In this document: positions 1 to 8,916 of the stretch, piece after piece
Position numbering within the stretch: the stretch's first letter is position 1
Layout: every line of letters starts with the position of its first letter
DNA from: Corynebacterium falsenii
GTDB taxonomy: Bacteria; Actinomycetota; Actinomycetes; Mycobacteriales; Mycobacteriaceae
Reading direction: 5' to 3'
Length of the DNA stretch: 64,000 nt
NCBI RefSeq assembly: GCF_020099275.1
Contig: NZ_CP083646.1
Span: 1,116,001 to 1,180,000 of the forward strand
Position numbers and translations under genes: made by a program
The notes under the pieces: generated by a model
What the model saw: the letters and a program-made list of their open reading frames with translations, nothing else
Databases searched by the model: none
What the model was told of the DNA's origin: nothing

Positions 1-1034
1 GCCTTCTCCGGGTCGTTGGCGACCTCACCCGCCGGGATAGCGTTGATCTGGCGGTTGGTCTTCCAGGCGGCATCCTTCAACGTGGTCAGGGGAACCTCGA
101 GGGCAGAGGGCACGGAGGTCCACCGGCCGGTGATATCCGTGACCGCCAGCTCGCCGCGCAGGGCCTCCAGCCACGCATCGCCGGCGGCCTGCAGATCATC
201 ACCGGTTCCTTCGGGACCGAGCTTCCCAGCGCGCTTGGCCAGGATGGCCACGGCGGTGGGGGAGAGCTCTGCGGTGGCCACGGAGGTGATGCGGTCTTCG
301 AGCTCGTGCGCCTCATCGATCACCACGAACTTGTGCTCGGGGAGCACGGGAGCTTCAACCAGGGCGTCGATGGCCAGCAGCGCGTGGTTGGTGACCACAA
401 TGTCCGCCTGGGCGGCTCGGGCGCGCGCTTGTTCTGCGAAGCAATCTTCACCGAAGGGGCAGCGGGTAGCCCCCAAGCATTCGCGGGCGGTCACGGACAC
501 CTGCCGCCACGCCTGGTCGGAGACGCCGCGCGGCAGGTTATCGCGGTCGCCGTCCTCCGTTTCCTGAGCCCACGTGTGCAGCCGGGATACTTGGCGGCCC
601 GTGGCGGAAACCTGCGAGGCATCCATCAGTGCTTCCTCCTCCGGGTTCATCCCGGAATCGGTGGCCATCCCGTTGACCTTGTTGAGGCAGAGGTAGTTGC
701 TGCGGCCCTTTTGGATGGCGAACTCGAGCGGGCGATCCAGCTCTGGCTTGAGCGCGTTGGCCAGGCGGGGGAGGTCACGCTCCACGAGCTGGCGCTGCAG
801 CGCGATGGTTGCGGTGGACACGATGACGGGCAAGTCCTCCGCCATGGCCTTCGAGATCGCCGGGATGAGGTACGCCAGGGACTTACCCGTGCCCGTGCCT
901 GCCTGCACGGCGAGGTGTTTTTCCTCGTCCAGGGCCTTTTCCACTGCTGTGGCCATCTTTTGCTGACCGGGGCGGGGTGCGCCGCCGAGGTCGGAGACGG
1001 CCAGGCTGAGCAGATCGAGAACTGATGAAGCCAT
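1..1034 (-). CDS. dinG: ATP-dependent DNA helicase DinG (N-terminal part, cut by window edge)
   Basis: Superfamily 2 XPD-like helicase that unwinds DNA forks, R-loops and damaged duplexes. Reading the minus strand from the ATG at 1034 gives about 344 residues with no stop before base 1. The Walker A motif QAGTGTGKS is near residue 45, the DEAH box (VVIDEAHELED) lies further on, and four cysteines between them (NYLCLNK, then ECLGATRCPFGEDC) fit the iron-sulfur cluster of this family. The C-terminal helicase half is outside the window. It starts 9 bases after the pncB stop, so the two are probably co-transcribed; the same pair (Rv1330c-Rv1329c) occurs in M. tuberculosis. No strong ribosome site is visible, so translation may depend on pncB. 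Confidence 0.93.
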   Translation of the reverse strand, partial: MASSVLDLLSLAVSDLGGAPRPGQQKMATAVEKALDEEKHLAVQAGTGTGKSLAYLIPAISKAMAEDLPVIVSTATIALQRQLVERDLPRLANALKPELDRPLEFAIQKGRSNYLCLNKVNGMATDSGMNPEEEALMDASQVSATGRQVSRLHTWAQETEDGDRDNLPRGVSDQAWRQVSVTARECLGATRCPFGEDCFAEQARARAAQADIVVTNHALLAIDALVEAPVLPEHKFVVIDEAHELEDRITSVATAELSPTAVAILAKRAGKLGPEGTGDDLQAAGDAWLEALRGELAVTDITGRWTSVPSALEVPLTTLKDAAWKTNRQINAIPAGEVANDPEK

Positions 1035-1043
1035 ACGTGCGGG

Positions 1044-2408
1044 CTAGGCGGTGTGGCGGACTTGCAGCGCGGGCTCGTCGCGGGTGAGAGCCAGGCCCTC
1101 CCACGGCAGCGTGACGAGCTGCTGGGCCAGGTAATCGCGGGATTCCTCCAAGGTGGGGCACTGTTCGGTGAGCGTGCCGTTGCGGATCAGCGGGACGGTG
1201 AGCTGCACCGTCTCATACAGATCGCTGGCGGGAGGGTTGCCATCCAGCGGGTAGGTGACCTCCTCCACGGCCGTGCCCGTGGGGCGGGTGAAACGGACCG
1301 CCCCCTTGGCACCGCCGCGGCTGGCCTTGCCGCGGGAACGCTTGGCTACCGGCACGCCATCGACCTCGACCAGCTTGTAGACCAGCCCCGCGGTGGGTGC
1401 ACCGGAGCCCGTGACCACGGAGGTGCCCACGCCGAAGACATCCACCGGCTCGCTGCGTAGTGCGGCGATGGAGAATTCGTCCATGTCGGAGGAGACCACA
1501 ATCTTCGTGGACGTGGCCCCAAGGTCATCGAGCTGCTTGCGGACCTGGCGGGACAACACGCCGAGGTCGCCGGAGTCGATGCGCACGCCCCCGAGCTCGG
1601 TGCCGCCTGCCTTGATCGCATTCTCGACGCCCTTGGTGATGTCGTAGGTATCGACCAGCAAGGTGGTGCCAGTGCCCAGCGCCTCCACCTGTGCCTTGAA
1701 TGCGGCGAGTTCGTTCGGGGTGCCATCTGGGTCCGTGTGCAGCAAAGTCCATGCGTGGGCGGATGTGCCGGAGCTGGGGATGCCGTAGCGCTGCGCGGCT
1801 TCTAGGTTTGAGGTGGCGGTGAAGCCAGCTAGGTAGGCCGCGCGGGCAGCGGACACGGCGGCATATTCGTGGGTGCGGCGCGAACCCATTTCCAGGATCG
1901 GCCGGCCCTCGGCGGCGGTGACCATACGCGCGGCAGCGGAGGCCACGGCGGAGTCAGCATTAAGAATGGAGAGGATCACCGTCTCGAGCACCACGCATTC
2001 GCCGAAGGTGCCGCGCACCGTGAGCAGCGGGGAGTGCGGGAAGTACAGCTCGCCCTCGCGGTAGCCGTCGATATCGCCGGTGAAGCGGTAGTTGCGGAGG
2101 TATTCCTTGGTGGCGTCGTTGAGGAAGTCGAGCTTATCTACCTGCTCGTCGGTGAACACGAAATCGCGGACGGCGCGCAGTACGCGGGCGGTGCCGGCCA
2201 CCACGCCGTAGCGGCGCTCGTTGGGCAGGCGGCGGGTAAACACCTCGAAGGCCACGGGGCGATCAACCGTGCCGTCCTTGATGGCGGCCTCCAGCATCGT
2301 GAGCTCATACATATCGGTGAGCAGTGCGGAGGAACGGGGCTCGGGACCGTGGTGAATGTGGGCCGAGGACTTGCTGGAGGTATTTTGCGAGGTGTTTTCG
2401 GTAGTCAC
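1044..2408 (-). CDS. pncB: Nicotinate phosphoribosyltransferase
   Basis: Converts nicotinate, PRPP and ATP to nicotinate mononucleotide in the Preiss-Handler route of NAD salvage. The 454-residue product has the family N-terminus (SSALLTDMYELTMLEAA), RRLPNERRYGVVAGTARVL, the EMGSRRTHEYAAV segment and the phosphate-binding GGVRIDSGDL region. The frame stays open for another 103 codons upstream (to 2717) but that part overlaps clpS and does not resemble the family; the GTG at 2408 puts the conserved LLTDMYELTM about 30 residues in, as usual. The start is inferred from the family because the GGGCGAG upstream is close to the GTG. Divergent from clpS across a spacer with decamer repeats. Confidence 0.93.
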   Translation of the reverse strand: MTTENTSQNTSSKSSAHIHHGPEPRSSALLTDMYELTMLEAAIKDGTVDRPVAFEVFTRRLPNERRYGVVAGTARVLRAVRDFVFTDEQVDKLDFLNDATKEYLRNYRFTGDIDGYREGELYFPHSPLLTVRGTFGECVVLETVILSILNADSAVASAAARMVTAAEGRPILEMGSRRTHEYAAVSAARAAYLAGFTATSNLEAAQRYGIPSSGTSAHAWTLLHTDPDGTPNELAAFKAQVEALGTGTTLLVDTYDITKGVENAIKAGGTELGGVRIDSGDLGVLSRQVRKQLDDLGATSTKIVVSSDMDEFSIAALRSEPVDVFGVGTSVVTGSGAPTAGLVYKLVEVDGVPVAKRSRGKASRGGAKGAVRFTRPTGTAVEEVTYPLDGNPPASDLYETVQLTVPLIRNGTLTEQCPTLEESRDYLAQQLVTLPWEGLALTRDEPALQVRHTA

Positions 2409-2500
2409 CTCGCCCAGTCTAGAACACTGCTGGGACAGGGCGCCGAACCGGAGGCTGGGCTCCTCCACCGAAGGTGGGGTCCGTGAGGGTGACATTGGCG

Positions 2501-2550
2501 CGCAACGGTCCGCAATGGTCCGCAATGGTCCGCAAAGGTGCGCGATGGTG
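2501..2550. repeat. Five copies of a 10-bp tandem repeat between pncB and clpS
   Basis: The unit is CGCAAYGGTC, with exact or near-exact copies at 2501, 2511, 2521, 2531 (CGCAAAGGTG) and 2541 (CGCGATGGTG). It sits in the divergent spacer, within about 100 bases of both starts, at near one helical turn per unit. It could be a regulator array or simply a slippage tract. Confidence 0.8.
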
Positions 2551-2601
2551 GGATACCCCACGCTCCCGCCCGATGTCGCTGAACTCGGTATCCTAGAACA
2601 C

Positions 2602-2907
2602 ATGACTTCACCTGCAGCACCTACCGCGACTCCCGTGGAGGAAAAACTCCCGGAGACGCAAACGGAAGCGAACCTGCCCTGGATGTGCATCTGCTGGGAT
2701 GACCCGGTGAACCTCATGAGTTATGTCACCTACGTCTTCCAGACAGTGCTCGGTTATTCGCGCAAGCGAGCCATCGAGCTGATGATGCAGGTCCACACCG
2801 AGGGCAAGGCCGTGGTGAGCTCCGGCGAGCGGGACAAGGTTGAGGGTGACGTGAAGAAGCTGCACACCGCGGGCCTGTGGGCCACGATGGAGCGCGCCGA
2901 GGGTTAA
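2602..2907 (+). CDS. clpS: ATP-dependent Clp protease adaptor ClpS
   Basis: Adaptor that delivers N-degron substrates to the ClpC unfoldase. The 101-residue product contains the ClpS core: WMCICWDDPVNLMSYVTYVF, then GYSRKRAIELMMQVHTEGKA, and the C-terminal pattern around GERDKVEGDVKKLHTAGLWA. The N-terminal 30 residues are a Pro/Thr/Glu-rich tail, normal for the adaptor. The ATG at 2602 follows TCCTAGAACAC; the upstream open frame is not conserved. First gene of the plus-strand run that continues to rdgB, matching Rv1331. Confidence 0.95.
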   Translation: MTSPAAPTATPVEEKLPETQTEANLPWMCICWDDPVNLMSYVTYVFQTVLGYSRKRAIELMMQVHTEGKAVVSSGERDKVEGDVKKLHTAGLWATMERAEG

Positions 2908-2955
2908 GGCCGTGAGATTGGCCATGAGATAGGCCGTGGCATAGGTCGCGGAATA
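2908..2955. repeat. Four copies of a degenerate 12-bp tandem repeat after clpS
   Basis: Units GGCCGTGAGATT, GGCCATGAGATA, GGCCGTGGCATA and GGTCGCGGAATA begin one base after the clpS stop and are followed by a partial GGCCAGG. The array fills part of the 135-base clpS to DUF2017 spacer. Confidence 0.8.
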
Positions 2956-3042
2956 GGCCAGGAACCGCCCTCACCACAGCCCACACCAATCCCCACAGCC
3001 CACACACCACACCAGAAAGACCACCAGAGGAGAACACACCGG

Positions 3043-3618
3043 ATGCAACCGTGGACGAAGAAGAAGAGCGTGCTGCGTGGAACGCGCTACATCACCACGC
3101 TGGACCCTTTGGAGCGCGAAATGCTCGGCGATTCCGCCGCCACGGTCTCCGACAAGCTCATGGAGCGCGCCCGCACCGCCCCCAAGGACGAGCTCGCCGA
3201 GATGACCGGCATGCCCAGCGGCCACGCCGACGCCCCCACCGATCCCGGGCTAGCGCGTCTTCTGCCCAGCTTCTTCGCGGAGGGCAAGGAGGATGTCGAG
3301 GGCGATGCCTCCCTGACACGTCAGCTCAACGAGACGGACATCATCAAACTGAAGCTGGTGAATCTTCGTCATCTCCTCGATGCCCTCGGCCCCAACGGCT
3401 CGGTCAATCTCTCGCTCACGGCGGAGGAAGTGCAGCCGTGGGTCAATGCCGTCACGGACATCCGCAATTATCACTCCGCGCAGTACGAGCAGTTCAAGAA
3501 CGACATTAGCGCGGACTCCAACCAAGTGATGGCCGCGAAGAACTACCTGGATTGGCTCGGATATTTCCAGGACGGCCTCCTCACCGCCCTCATGGGCGCG
3601 TTGGATATCGACGAGTAG
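3043..3618 (+). CDS. DUF2017 family protein
   Basis: 191-residue soluble protein of the actinobacterial DUF2017 family, equivalent in position and character to Rv1332 of M. tuberculosis; its biochemical role is not established. The sequence starts MQPWTKKKSVLRGTRY and has a helical C-terminal half ending in YLDWLGYFQDGLLTALMGAL. The ATG has a clear ribosome site (AGAGGAGAA) about 13 bases upstream. Persistently linked to clpS, so a link to Clp-dependent turnover is a reasonable but unproven inference. The stop is followed 23 bases later by the P1 peptidase start. Confidence 0.85.
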   Translation: MQPWTKKKSVLRGTRYITTLDPLEREMLGDSAATVSDKLMERARTAPKDELAEMTGMPSGHADAPTDPGLARLLPSFFAEGKEDVEGDASLTRQLNETDIIKLKLVNLRHLLDALGPNGSVNLSLTAEEVQPWVNAVTDIRNYHSAQYEQFKNDISADSNQVMAAKNYLDWLGYFQDGLLTALMGALDIDE

Positions 3619-3641
3619 ACGAGAGCAGGGCGCACCTCACC

Positions 3642-4787
3642 ATGAGCATTGACCTCTTCGGCTGCACCCCCGGCCCCCACAATTCCATCATGGACATCGC
3701 GGGTATCGGCGTGGGTCACGCCATCTGCGACGACGGCCAGGGCGATTCGGGAGTCACCGTCATCGCCACCCCATCGGGCGCCACGGCCAGCGTTGATGTT
3801 CGCGGCGGCGGTCCCGGCACCCGCGAGACGGACTTGTTGTCTCCGCCGAACACCGTGGAGGCCATCCACGCGATCGCCCTGTGCGGTGGTTCCGCCTTTG
3901 GTCTCGACGCCGCTACAGGCGCCATGGCCGAATTAGAGCATCGCGGGATCGGTTTCCCCGTCCTCGGGGCGGAACACCCGGACAAGATCGTTCCCATTGT
4001 CCCCGCGGCTGTCATCTTTGACCTGCTGTTAGGGAAGTGGGACTCGCGCCCGACCGCGAGCACGGGCCGGGAGGCGACTCGTGCTGCCCTCGCTGCGTTG
4101 GATACCGCGTTGGATACTGAGCTGGATAGCGAACCAACCGGCGACCCGCATGTCAGCGGAAACCTCGGCGCCGGGCTGGGCGCGGCGGCGGGTGCGCTCA
4201 AGGGCGGATTCGGCCAGGCCAGCGCGGTGTTCCCCGAGGGCACGCCGCTGGCTGGGGTGACCGTGGCCGCCGCGATGGTGGTCAACCCGCAGGGCGCTAT
4301 CTTCGACCCCGCTACGGGACTGCCCTGGGGCGTAGCCGCCGAATTGGGCAACGAGTTCTCGCGCTACGGAGTGGATAGGCGTGGGGAGGTGCCGGCTGGT
4401 GGCGTCGAAAAAATGCGAAGCATGAACCTGTTGGGCACGAAGATCACGACCGAGGCGCTGAACACCACAATTGGCGTGGTGGCGACCGACGCGCCGCTGA
4501 CAAAGGCGCAGGCCAAGCGCATGGCGATGAGTAGTCACGATGGGCTCGCGCGGGCGATCAGGCCGGCGCACATGCCGATGGATGGTGACACGATCTTTGG
4601 CATGAGCGTGGGGGAGAAGGCAGCAGAGGATGCCGATAAGGCTGCTCAGACAGTGGATCCCGTGGCGATGAGCATGATTTCCGCTGTGGCCGCGAACGCG
4701 GTAGAGCGGGCGATCGTGCACGCGGTGCTCGCGGCCGAGACGGCGTTTGATACGCCGAGTTGGCGCGACGTGGCGTGGGAGTCGTAG
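3642..4787 (+). CDS. P1 family (S58/DmpA-NylC type) N-terminal-nucleophile peptidase
   Basis: Self-cleaving N-terminal-nucleophile hydrolase of the DmpA/BapA/NylC group, which act as aminopeptidases or amidases on unusual amides. The 381-residue product (ATG at 3642, after CGCACCTCACC) has IGVGHAICDDGQGDSGVTVI at the front, GGSAFGLDAATG in the middle, and LNTTIGVVATDAPLTKAQA. By comparison with NylC, chain cleavage is expected between Asn274 and Thr275, leaving Thr275 as nucleophile. Equivalent to Rv1333. In M. tuberculosis the next genes are mec-cysO-cysM; here the rhomboid gene follows immediately, its ATG abutting this TAG. Confidence 0.9.
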   Translation: MSIDLFGCTPGPHNSIMDIAGIGVGHAICDDGQGDSGVTVIATPSGATASVDVRGGGPGTRETDLLSPPNTVEAIHAIALCGGSAFGLDAATGAMAELEHRGIGFPVLGAEHPDKIVPIVPAAVIFDLLLGKWDSRPTASTGREATRAALAALDTALDTELDSEPTGDPHVSGNLGAGLGAAAGALKGGFGQASAVFPEGTPLAGVTVAAAMVVNPQGAIFDPATGLPWGVAAELGNEFSRYGVDRRGEVPAGGVEKMRSMNLLGTKITTEALNTTIGVVATDAPLTKAQAKRMAMSSHDGLARAIRPAHMPMDGDTIFGMSVGEKAAEDADKAAQTVDPVAMSMISAVAANAVERAIVHAVLAAETAFDTPSWRDVAWES

Positions 4788-5456
4788 ATGAACGCGGCGC
4801 GACAATCCACCATGTTTTCTGGTCGAGGTTCGGGGGGTTCGCGGGGCGCGCAGCGTTCGCGGAGCGGTGAGCGCGGTCGGTTTGGCCAGGCGCTCGCCAC
4901 CACCGTGACGTTCCTGGCGATCCTGTGGATCGTGCAGGCGATCAACGCGCTCAGTGGTTATCGGCTGACGGCCTTCGGAATCAGACCGCGCGAGGTCGAC
5001 GGGCTCATTGGCATCGTCACCGCACCTTTCATTCACGGCAGCTGGTCGCACCTCATTGCGAACAGCACCCTGGCTGCGGTGTTGCTGTTCATGGTGGCGC
5101 TGAGTGGCCGGCGGGTGGTGTGGTTGTCGTCGATCGTCATTGTGCTCATCGCTGGGGTGGGCACGTGGCTGACGGGCCAGCCGTATTCGGTTCATATCGG
5201 GGCGTCTGGGTTGATCTTCGGGTGGCTGACGTTTCTCATGACTCGGGGGCTGTTTACCAAGCGGTTTGTGCAGCTCCTCGTGGGTGTTGTGCTGCTGCTG
5301 GCCTACGGCGGTGTGCTGTGGGGAGTGTTGCCCGGCACGCCCGGAGTAAGTTGGCAGGGGCACATGTTCGGCGCGATCGGCGGTGTGGTGGCCGCGTGGC
5401 TGCTGGGCCGGTCGGGGTCGAAGCCCGCGGCGGGCTCGGTGGGGCCAGCGGGGTAG
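4788..5456 (+). CDS. Rhomboid family intramembrane serine protease
   Basis: 222-residue membrane protein with a Ser/Arg/Gly-rich cytoplasmic N-terminus (about residues 1-35) followed by about six hydrophobic segments. The catalytic pair is visible: Ser140 in GASG and His192 in WQGHMFG; the HGSWSHLIANS loop is the family HxxxN motif. It cleaves transmembrane substrates inside the bilayer; the substrate is unknown. Equivalent to Rv1337. The start codon abuts the stop of the peptidase gene, so translation is coupled. Confidence 0.92.
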   Translation: MNAARQSTMFSGRGSGGSRGAQRSRSGERGRFGQALATTVTFLAILWIVQAINALSGYRLTAFGIRPREVDGLIGIVTAPFIHGSWSHLIANSTLAAVLLFMVALSGRRVVWLSSIVIVLIAGVGTWLTGQPYSVHIGASGLIFGWLTFLMTRGLFTKRFVQLLVGVVLLLAYGGVLWGVLPGTPGVSWQGHMFGAIGGVVAAWLLGRSGSKPAAGSVGPAG

Positions 5457-5565
5457 CACCTCGGCGCGGGAATGTAGTTGGAACGCAGCGGGAATCTAGC
5501 TGGAATGCCCGCAGAAAAATGATGAAGCTATGAAGTGATGAAGTGATGAAGCGAGGAATGAGCAC

Positions 5566-6393
5566 GTGATCGATGAGCCAGCAGGCAATAACGCTCCCAT
5601 TGGGGTCTTCGACTCGGGCGTGGGCGGCCTGACCGTGGCCCGAGCCATCGTGGATCAGCTGCCACATGAGAACGTGGTCTACATCGGCGATACCGCCAAC
5701 GCTCCCTACGGCGATAAGCCCTTGGCACGGGTGCGCGAGCTCTCCATCGCCGTGGCCGACGAGTTGGTTGATCGCGGGTGCAAGATGATCGTGGTGGCGT
5801 GCAATTCGGCGTCGTCTGCCTTTGTGCGCGATGCTCGCGAGCGCTACCCCGTGCCCGTCGTCGAGGTGATTCTGCCAGCCGTGCGCCGCGCGGTCGCAGC
5901 CACGCGCAATGGCAAGATCGGCGTGATCGGCACCTCGGCCACGGTGAACAGCCAGGCCTACCAGGACCTCTTTGCCGCCAGCCCCAACGTAGAGTCTTTC
6001 GCCCAGGCCTGCCCGCAGTTCGTGCCGTTCGTGGAGCGCGGCATCACCAGCGGCCGGCAGCTCATGGGCCTGGCGGAGAACTACCTGCAGCCGCTCAAGG
6101 ACGCGGATGTGGACACCCTCGTGCTCGGCTGCACCCACTATCCACTGCTCACGGGCGTGGTGCAGCTGGTCATGGGCGATAACGTCACGCTCATCAACAG
6201 CGCCGAGGAGACCGCCAAGATGGTCTACCGCAAGCTTGCCGAAAGCGATCAGCTCGCCGACCAGGACCCGGATCGCGAGGTGACGTGGTCGTTTGAGTCC
6301 ACCGGTGATCCGCAGCGTTTCGCCAACCTGGCTGGGCGTTTCCTCGGCCCGGCGATTACCTCGGTGTCTCAGATCCCCGAGTTTCTGCGCTAA
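5566..6393 (+). CDS. murI: Glutamate racemase
   Basis: Makes D-glutamate from L-glutamate for peptidoglycan in the cytoplasm. 275 residues with the N-terminal signature [18 protein letters not shown] and both catalytic cysteines: Cys79 in VACNSAS and Cys189 in LGCTHYP. The start is a GTG at 5566 preceded by GAGGAA with an 8-base gap. Just upstream (5519-5548) the sequence is a simple GATGAAG-type repeat. Corresponds to Rv1338. Confidence 0.97.
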   Translation: MIDEPAGNNAPIGVFDSGVGGLTVARAIVDQLPHENVVYIGDTANAPYGDKPLARVRELSIAVADELVDRGCKMIVVACNSASSAFVRDARERYPVPVVEVILPAVRRAVAATRNGKIGVIGTSATVNSQAYQDLFAASPNVESFAQACPQFVPFVERGITSGRQLMGLAENYLQPLKDADVDTLVLGCTHYPLLTGVVQLVMGDNVTLINSAEETAKMVYRKLAESDQLADQDPDREVTWSFESTGDPQRFANLAGRFLGPAITSVSQIPEFLR

Positions 6394-6511
6394 CACCACG
6401 CTGCTAGCACCACTCAACAGGCCGGGCTGCTACCGCGCAGTCACCGGAAAGTGGGCCAAAACAACTGCCATATCGCACTAGCGTGTCCGATTCATGGCAA
6501 AATGACCTGCT

Positions 6512-7309
6512 ATGGAACTGGTAGTGCTGGGCTGCTCGGGCAGCGTCGAGGGACCTCAAGCACCTGCGTCTGGTTACCTCATCAAGGGTCAGGCCGGTGA
6601 TGATCTTCTGCTGGACATGGGGCCGGGCGTGCTCGCCGCCATGCAGCGCGAGCCCGATATCGACCCGGCCGCCTGCCACGTGGCCCTCACCCACATCCAC
6701 GCGGATCACTGCCTGGATTTCCCATCCCTGCTGGTCTGGCGCCGATTCCACCCCGCCGCCCCGGCTTCTGCCTCGCACGAGTTCATCGGGCCGAGCATCG
6801 CCTTTGAGCACTTGTCGCGCGCCGGCGCCGACGCTCCGGATGCCCCGGACGATTTCAGCGACACCTTTAATATCAGCGTCTTCACTGCCGGTTCCGGCAT
6901 TTTCGACGCCACCAGGTATCCCCACGCCACCATCGGCGAGTTCACTCTCTACGCGGCCGAAGCCATTCACCCCACCGAGTCGTACATGATCCGCGTGGAA
7001 GACAAGCAGGGCCATAGCGTTGTGTACACGGGCGATACCGCGTGGACCGATAACTTGGCTGACATTGCCCACGGGGCGGACGTGTTGCTCTGCGAGGCCA
7101 CCTGGGGAGAAAACGGTGACAGCAAGCCCAGCGGCATGCACATCAGCGGCGAGGATGCCGGCAAGGCAGCCGCCCGCGCCGGGGTGCGCAAGCTCATTCT
7201 CACGCACATCCCGCCGTGGGGCGACGGAGAAGGCGCAGTGCGCGGAGCCGCAAAGCACTTTGACGGCGATATCGAACTTGCCCGCCAGGGCATGCGCGTG
7301 CAGCTCTAG
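6512..7309 (+). CDS. MBL-fold metallo-hydrolase, cAMP phosphodiesterase-like (Rv1339 type)
   Basis: 265-residue metallo-beta-lactamase fold enzyme. The metal site HIHADH is at residues 61-66, followed by the later motifs AEAIHPTESY, VVYTGDTAWTDN and LILTHIPPW. Its place between murI and rph is that of Rv1339, which has been reported as an atypical class II cyclic-AMP phosphodiesterase; the function is transferred from that family and not shown here. The ATG has only a weak ribosome site, and 118 bases separate it from murI, so it may have its own promoter. Confidence 0.85.
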   Translation: MELVVLGCSGSVEGPQAPASGYLIKGQAGDDLLLDMGPGVLAAMQREPDIDPAACHVALTHIHADHCLDFPSLLVWRRFHPAAPASASHEFIGPSIAFEHLSRAGADAPDAPDDFSDTFNISVFTAGSGIFDATRYPHATIGEFTLYAAEAIHPTESYMIRVEDKQGHSVVYTGDTAWTDNLADIAHGADVLLCEATWGENGDSKPSGMHISGEDAGKAAARAGVRKLILTHIPPWGDGEGAVRGAAKHFDGDIELARQGMRVQL

Positions 7310-7384
7310 GAGAGCTACCCGCAAGAGCCCCGGCCGTAGGTGCTCTAGCCGAGGGGGAGGCCGTGCCGCGCTATGCTGGCGGGC

Positions 7385-8155
7385 ATGACTTCTGTGACTG
7401 ATACCGACCGAAACGTCAGCGGGAACTTCACCCGAGCCGATGGCCGTGCCACCGACGAACTGCGCCCCGTGCGCATCACCCGCGGGTTCACCTCCAACCC
7501 TGCGGGCAGCGTGCTCGTCGAGTTCGGCAACACCCGCGTGATGTGCACCGCCTCCGTGGAAGAGGGCGTGCCGCGGTTCAAGCGCGATTCCGGCGAAGGC
7601 TGGCTCACGGCCGAGTACGCCATGCTGCCCTCCAGCACTCACGAGCGTATGCCCCGCGAATCCATGAAGGGCAAGGTCAAGGGCCGCACGCACGAGATTT
7701 CCCGCCTCGTCGGCCGCGCCCTGCGCGCCGCAGTGGACCTGCGCGAATTGGGCGAGAACACCATCGCCATCGACTGCGACGTGCTGCAGGCCGATGGTGG
7801 CACCCGCACCGCCGCGATCACCGGCGCTTACGTGGCCCTCGCAGATGCCCTCGCCGTGCTTCAGGAGCGTGGCGTGGTTCCCGGCCAGCCGCTGCTGCCG
7901 CCCGTGGCCGCCGTGTCCGTGGGCATCATCGACGGCGTGCCCTGCCTGGATCTTCCCTATGAGGAGGACTCCCGCGCAGACGTAGACATGAACGTGGTCA
8001 TGACCGAATCCGGACGTTTCGTGGAGATCCAGGGCACCGGGGAGCACGCTGAGTTCTCCCGCGAGGAGCTTAACCAGCTGCTCGATCTCGCGGAATCGGG
8101 TCTGCATCAGCTCATCGCTGAGCAGAAGAAGGCGCTGGCTGGAACGACCGAATAG
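7385..8155 (+). CDS. rph: Ribonuclease PH
   Basis: Phosphorolytic 3'-5' exoribonuclease that trims tRNA and rRNA 3' ends. 256 residues with the family signatures [36 protein letters not shown], the R-rich [17 protein letters not shown] and [18 protein letters not shown]. The ATG at 7385 is chosen over an in-frame ATG at 7373 because neither has a strong ribosome site and the shorter form fits the family better. It ends 10 bases before the rdgB start. Confidence 0.95.
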   Translation: MTSVTDTDRNVSGNFTRADGRATDELRPVRITRGFTSNPAGSVLVEFGNTRVMCTASVEEGVPRFKRDSGEGWLTAEYAMLPSSTHERMPRESMKGKVKGRTHEISRLVGRALRAAVDLRELGENTIAIDCDVLQADGGTRTAAITGAYVALADALAVLQERGVVPGQPLLPPVAAVSVGIIDGVPCLDLPYEEDSRADVDMNVVMTESGRFVEIQGTGEHAEFSREELNQLLDLAESGLHQLIAEQKKALAGTTE

Positions 8156-8165
8156 GAGAATGACG

Positions 8166-8804
8166 ATGCGGGTGCTGGTGGCGTCGAGAAATGCCAAAAA
8201 ACTCAAGGAACTCAACCGTGTGCTCGAGGCGGCCCAGGTTACCGGGATCGAGCTGGTAGGACTGTCGGACGTGCCCGACTACCCCGAGACACCAGAGACG
8301 GGCGCGACGTTCGCCGATAACGCGCGGATCAAGACCGCCGACGGAGTTGCGCACACCGGGCTCCCCACGATCGCCGACGATTCCGGCATCGCCGTGGACG
8401 AGCTGCGTGGCATGCCGGGGATCCTGAGCGCCCGGTGGAGCGGGGCACACGGCGATGACGAGGCGAACAACCGGCTGCTGTTAGGACAGCTGGGGGATAC
8501 CCCGGACGAGCGCCGCGGGGCACACTACGTGTCCGTGTGCGTGCTGCAACTGCCCGAGGACGTGGCGGCGGCCAAGGGGATGGACACCGAATACGTCGTG
8601 GAGGGAACCTGGGAGGGGCGCGTGCTGCGCGAACCTCAGGGCGACGGCGGCTTCGGCTACGACCCACTGTTCGAGCCGGGGGAAACCCCGGGGCACTCGG
8701 CGGCGGAGCTATCGCCCGAGCGGAAGGATGAGCTGAGCCACCGCGGCAAGGCGCTGGCGCAACTCGTGGAGGTGCTCCGCGAACTCTCCAATGGAGAGAG
8801 GTAA
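8166..8804 (+). CDS. rdgB: dITP/XTP pyrophosphatase
   Basis: House-cleaning Ham1/RdgB enzyme that hydrolyses dITP and XTP to the monophosphates. 212 residues beginning MRVLVASRNAKKLKELN, with the substrate-binding TGATFADNARIKT, DDSGIAVDELRGMPGILSAR and GDGGFGYDPLF motifs. AGGAG at 8154-8158 is seven bases from the ATG at 8166, so that start is preferred to the ATG at 8160. It contains an about 10-residue insert around DVAAAKGMDTE. Last gene of the conserved run. Confidence 0.95.
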   Translation: MRVLVASRNAKKLKELNRVLEAAQVTGIELVGLSDVPDYPETPETGATFADNARIKTADGVAHTGLPTIADDSGIAVDELRGMPGILSARWSGAHGDDEANNRLLLGQLGDTPDERRGAHYVSVCVLQLPEDVAAAKGMDTEYVVEGTWEGRVLREPQGDGGFGYDPLFEPGETPGHSAAELSPERKDELSHRGKALAQLVEVLRELSNGER

Positions 8805-8916
8805 AGGCAGTGTTAAGACTGGCGGATTGAGCTGGTCTTTGGCGAGCTGATGCAGAAAAGTGCCTGTATCATGGGTGTGGTTAAGACCCCGACCAACCCC
8901 GAAAGAGGAAGGACCT

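Noticed and set aside
1044-2717. pncB starting at 2717
   Set aside because: The extra 103 codons overlap clpS on the other strand and are not family-like; GTG 2408 fits the known N-terminus.
4029-5459. 476-residue minus-strand frame, His/Arg/Pro-rich
   Set aside because: Covers the convincing P1 peptidase and rhomboid genes; composition is that of a mirror frame.
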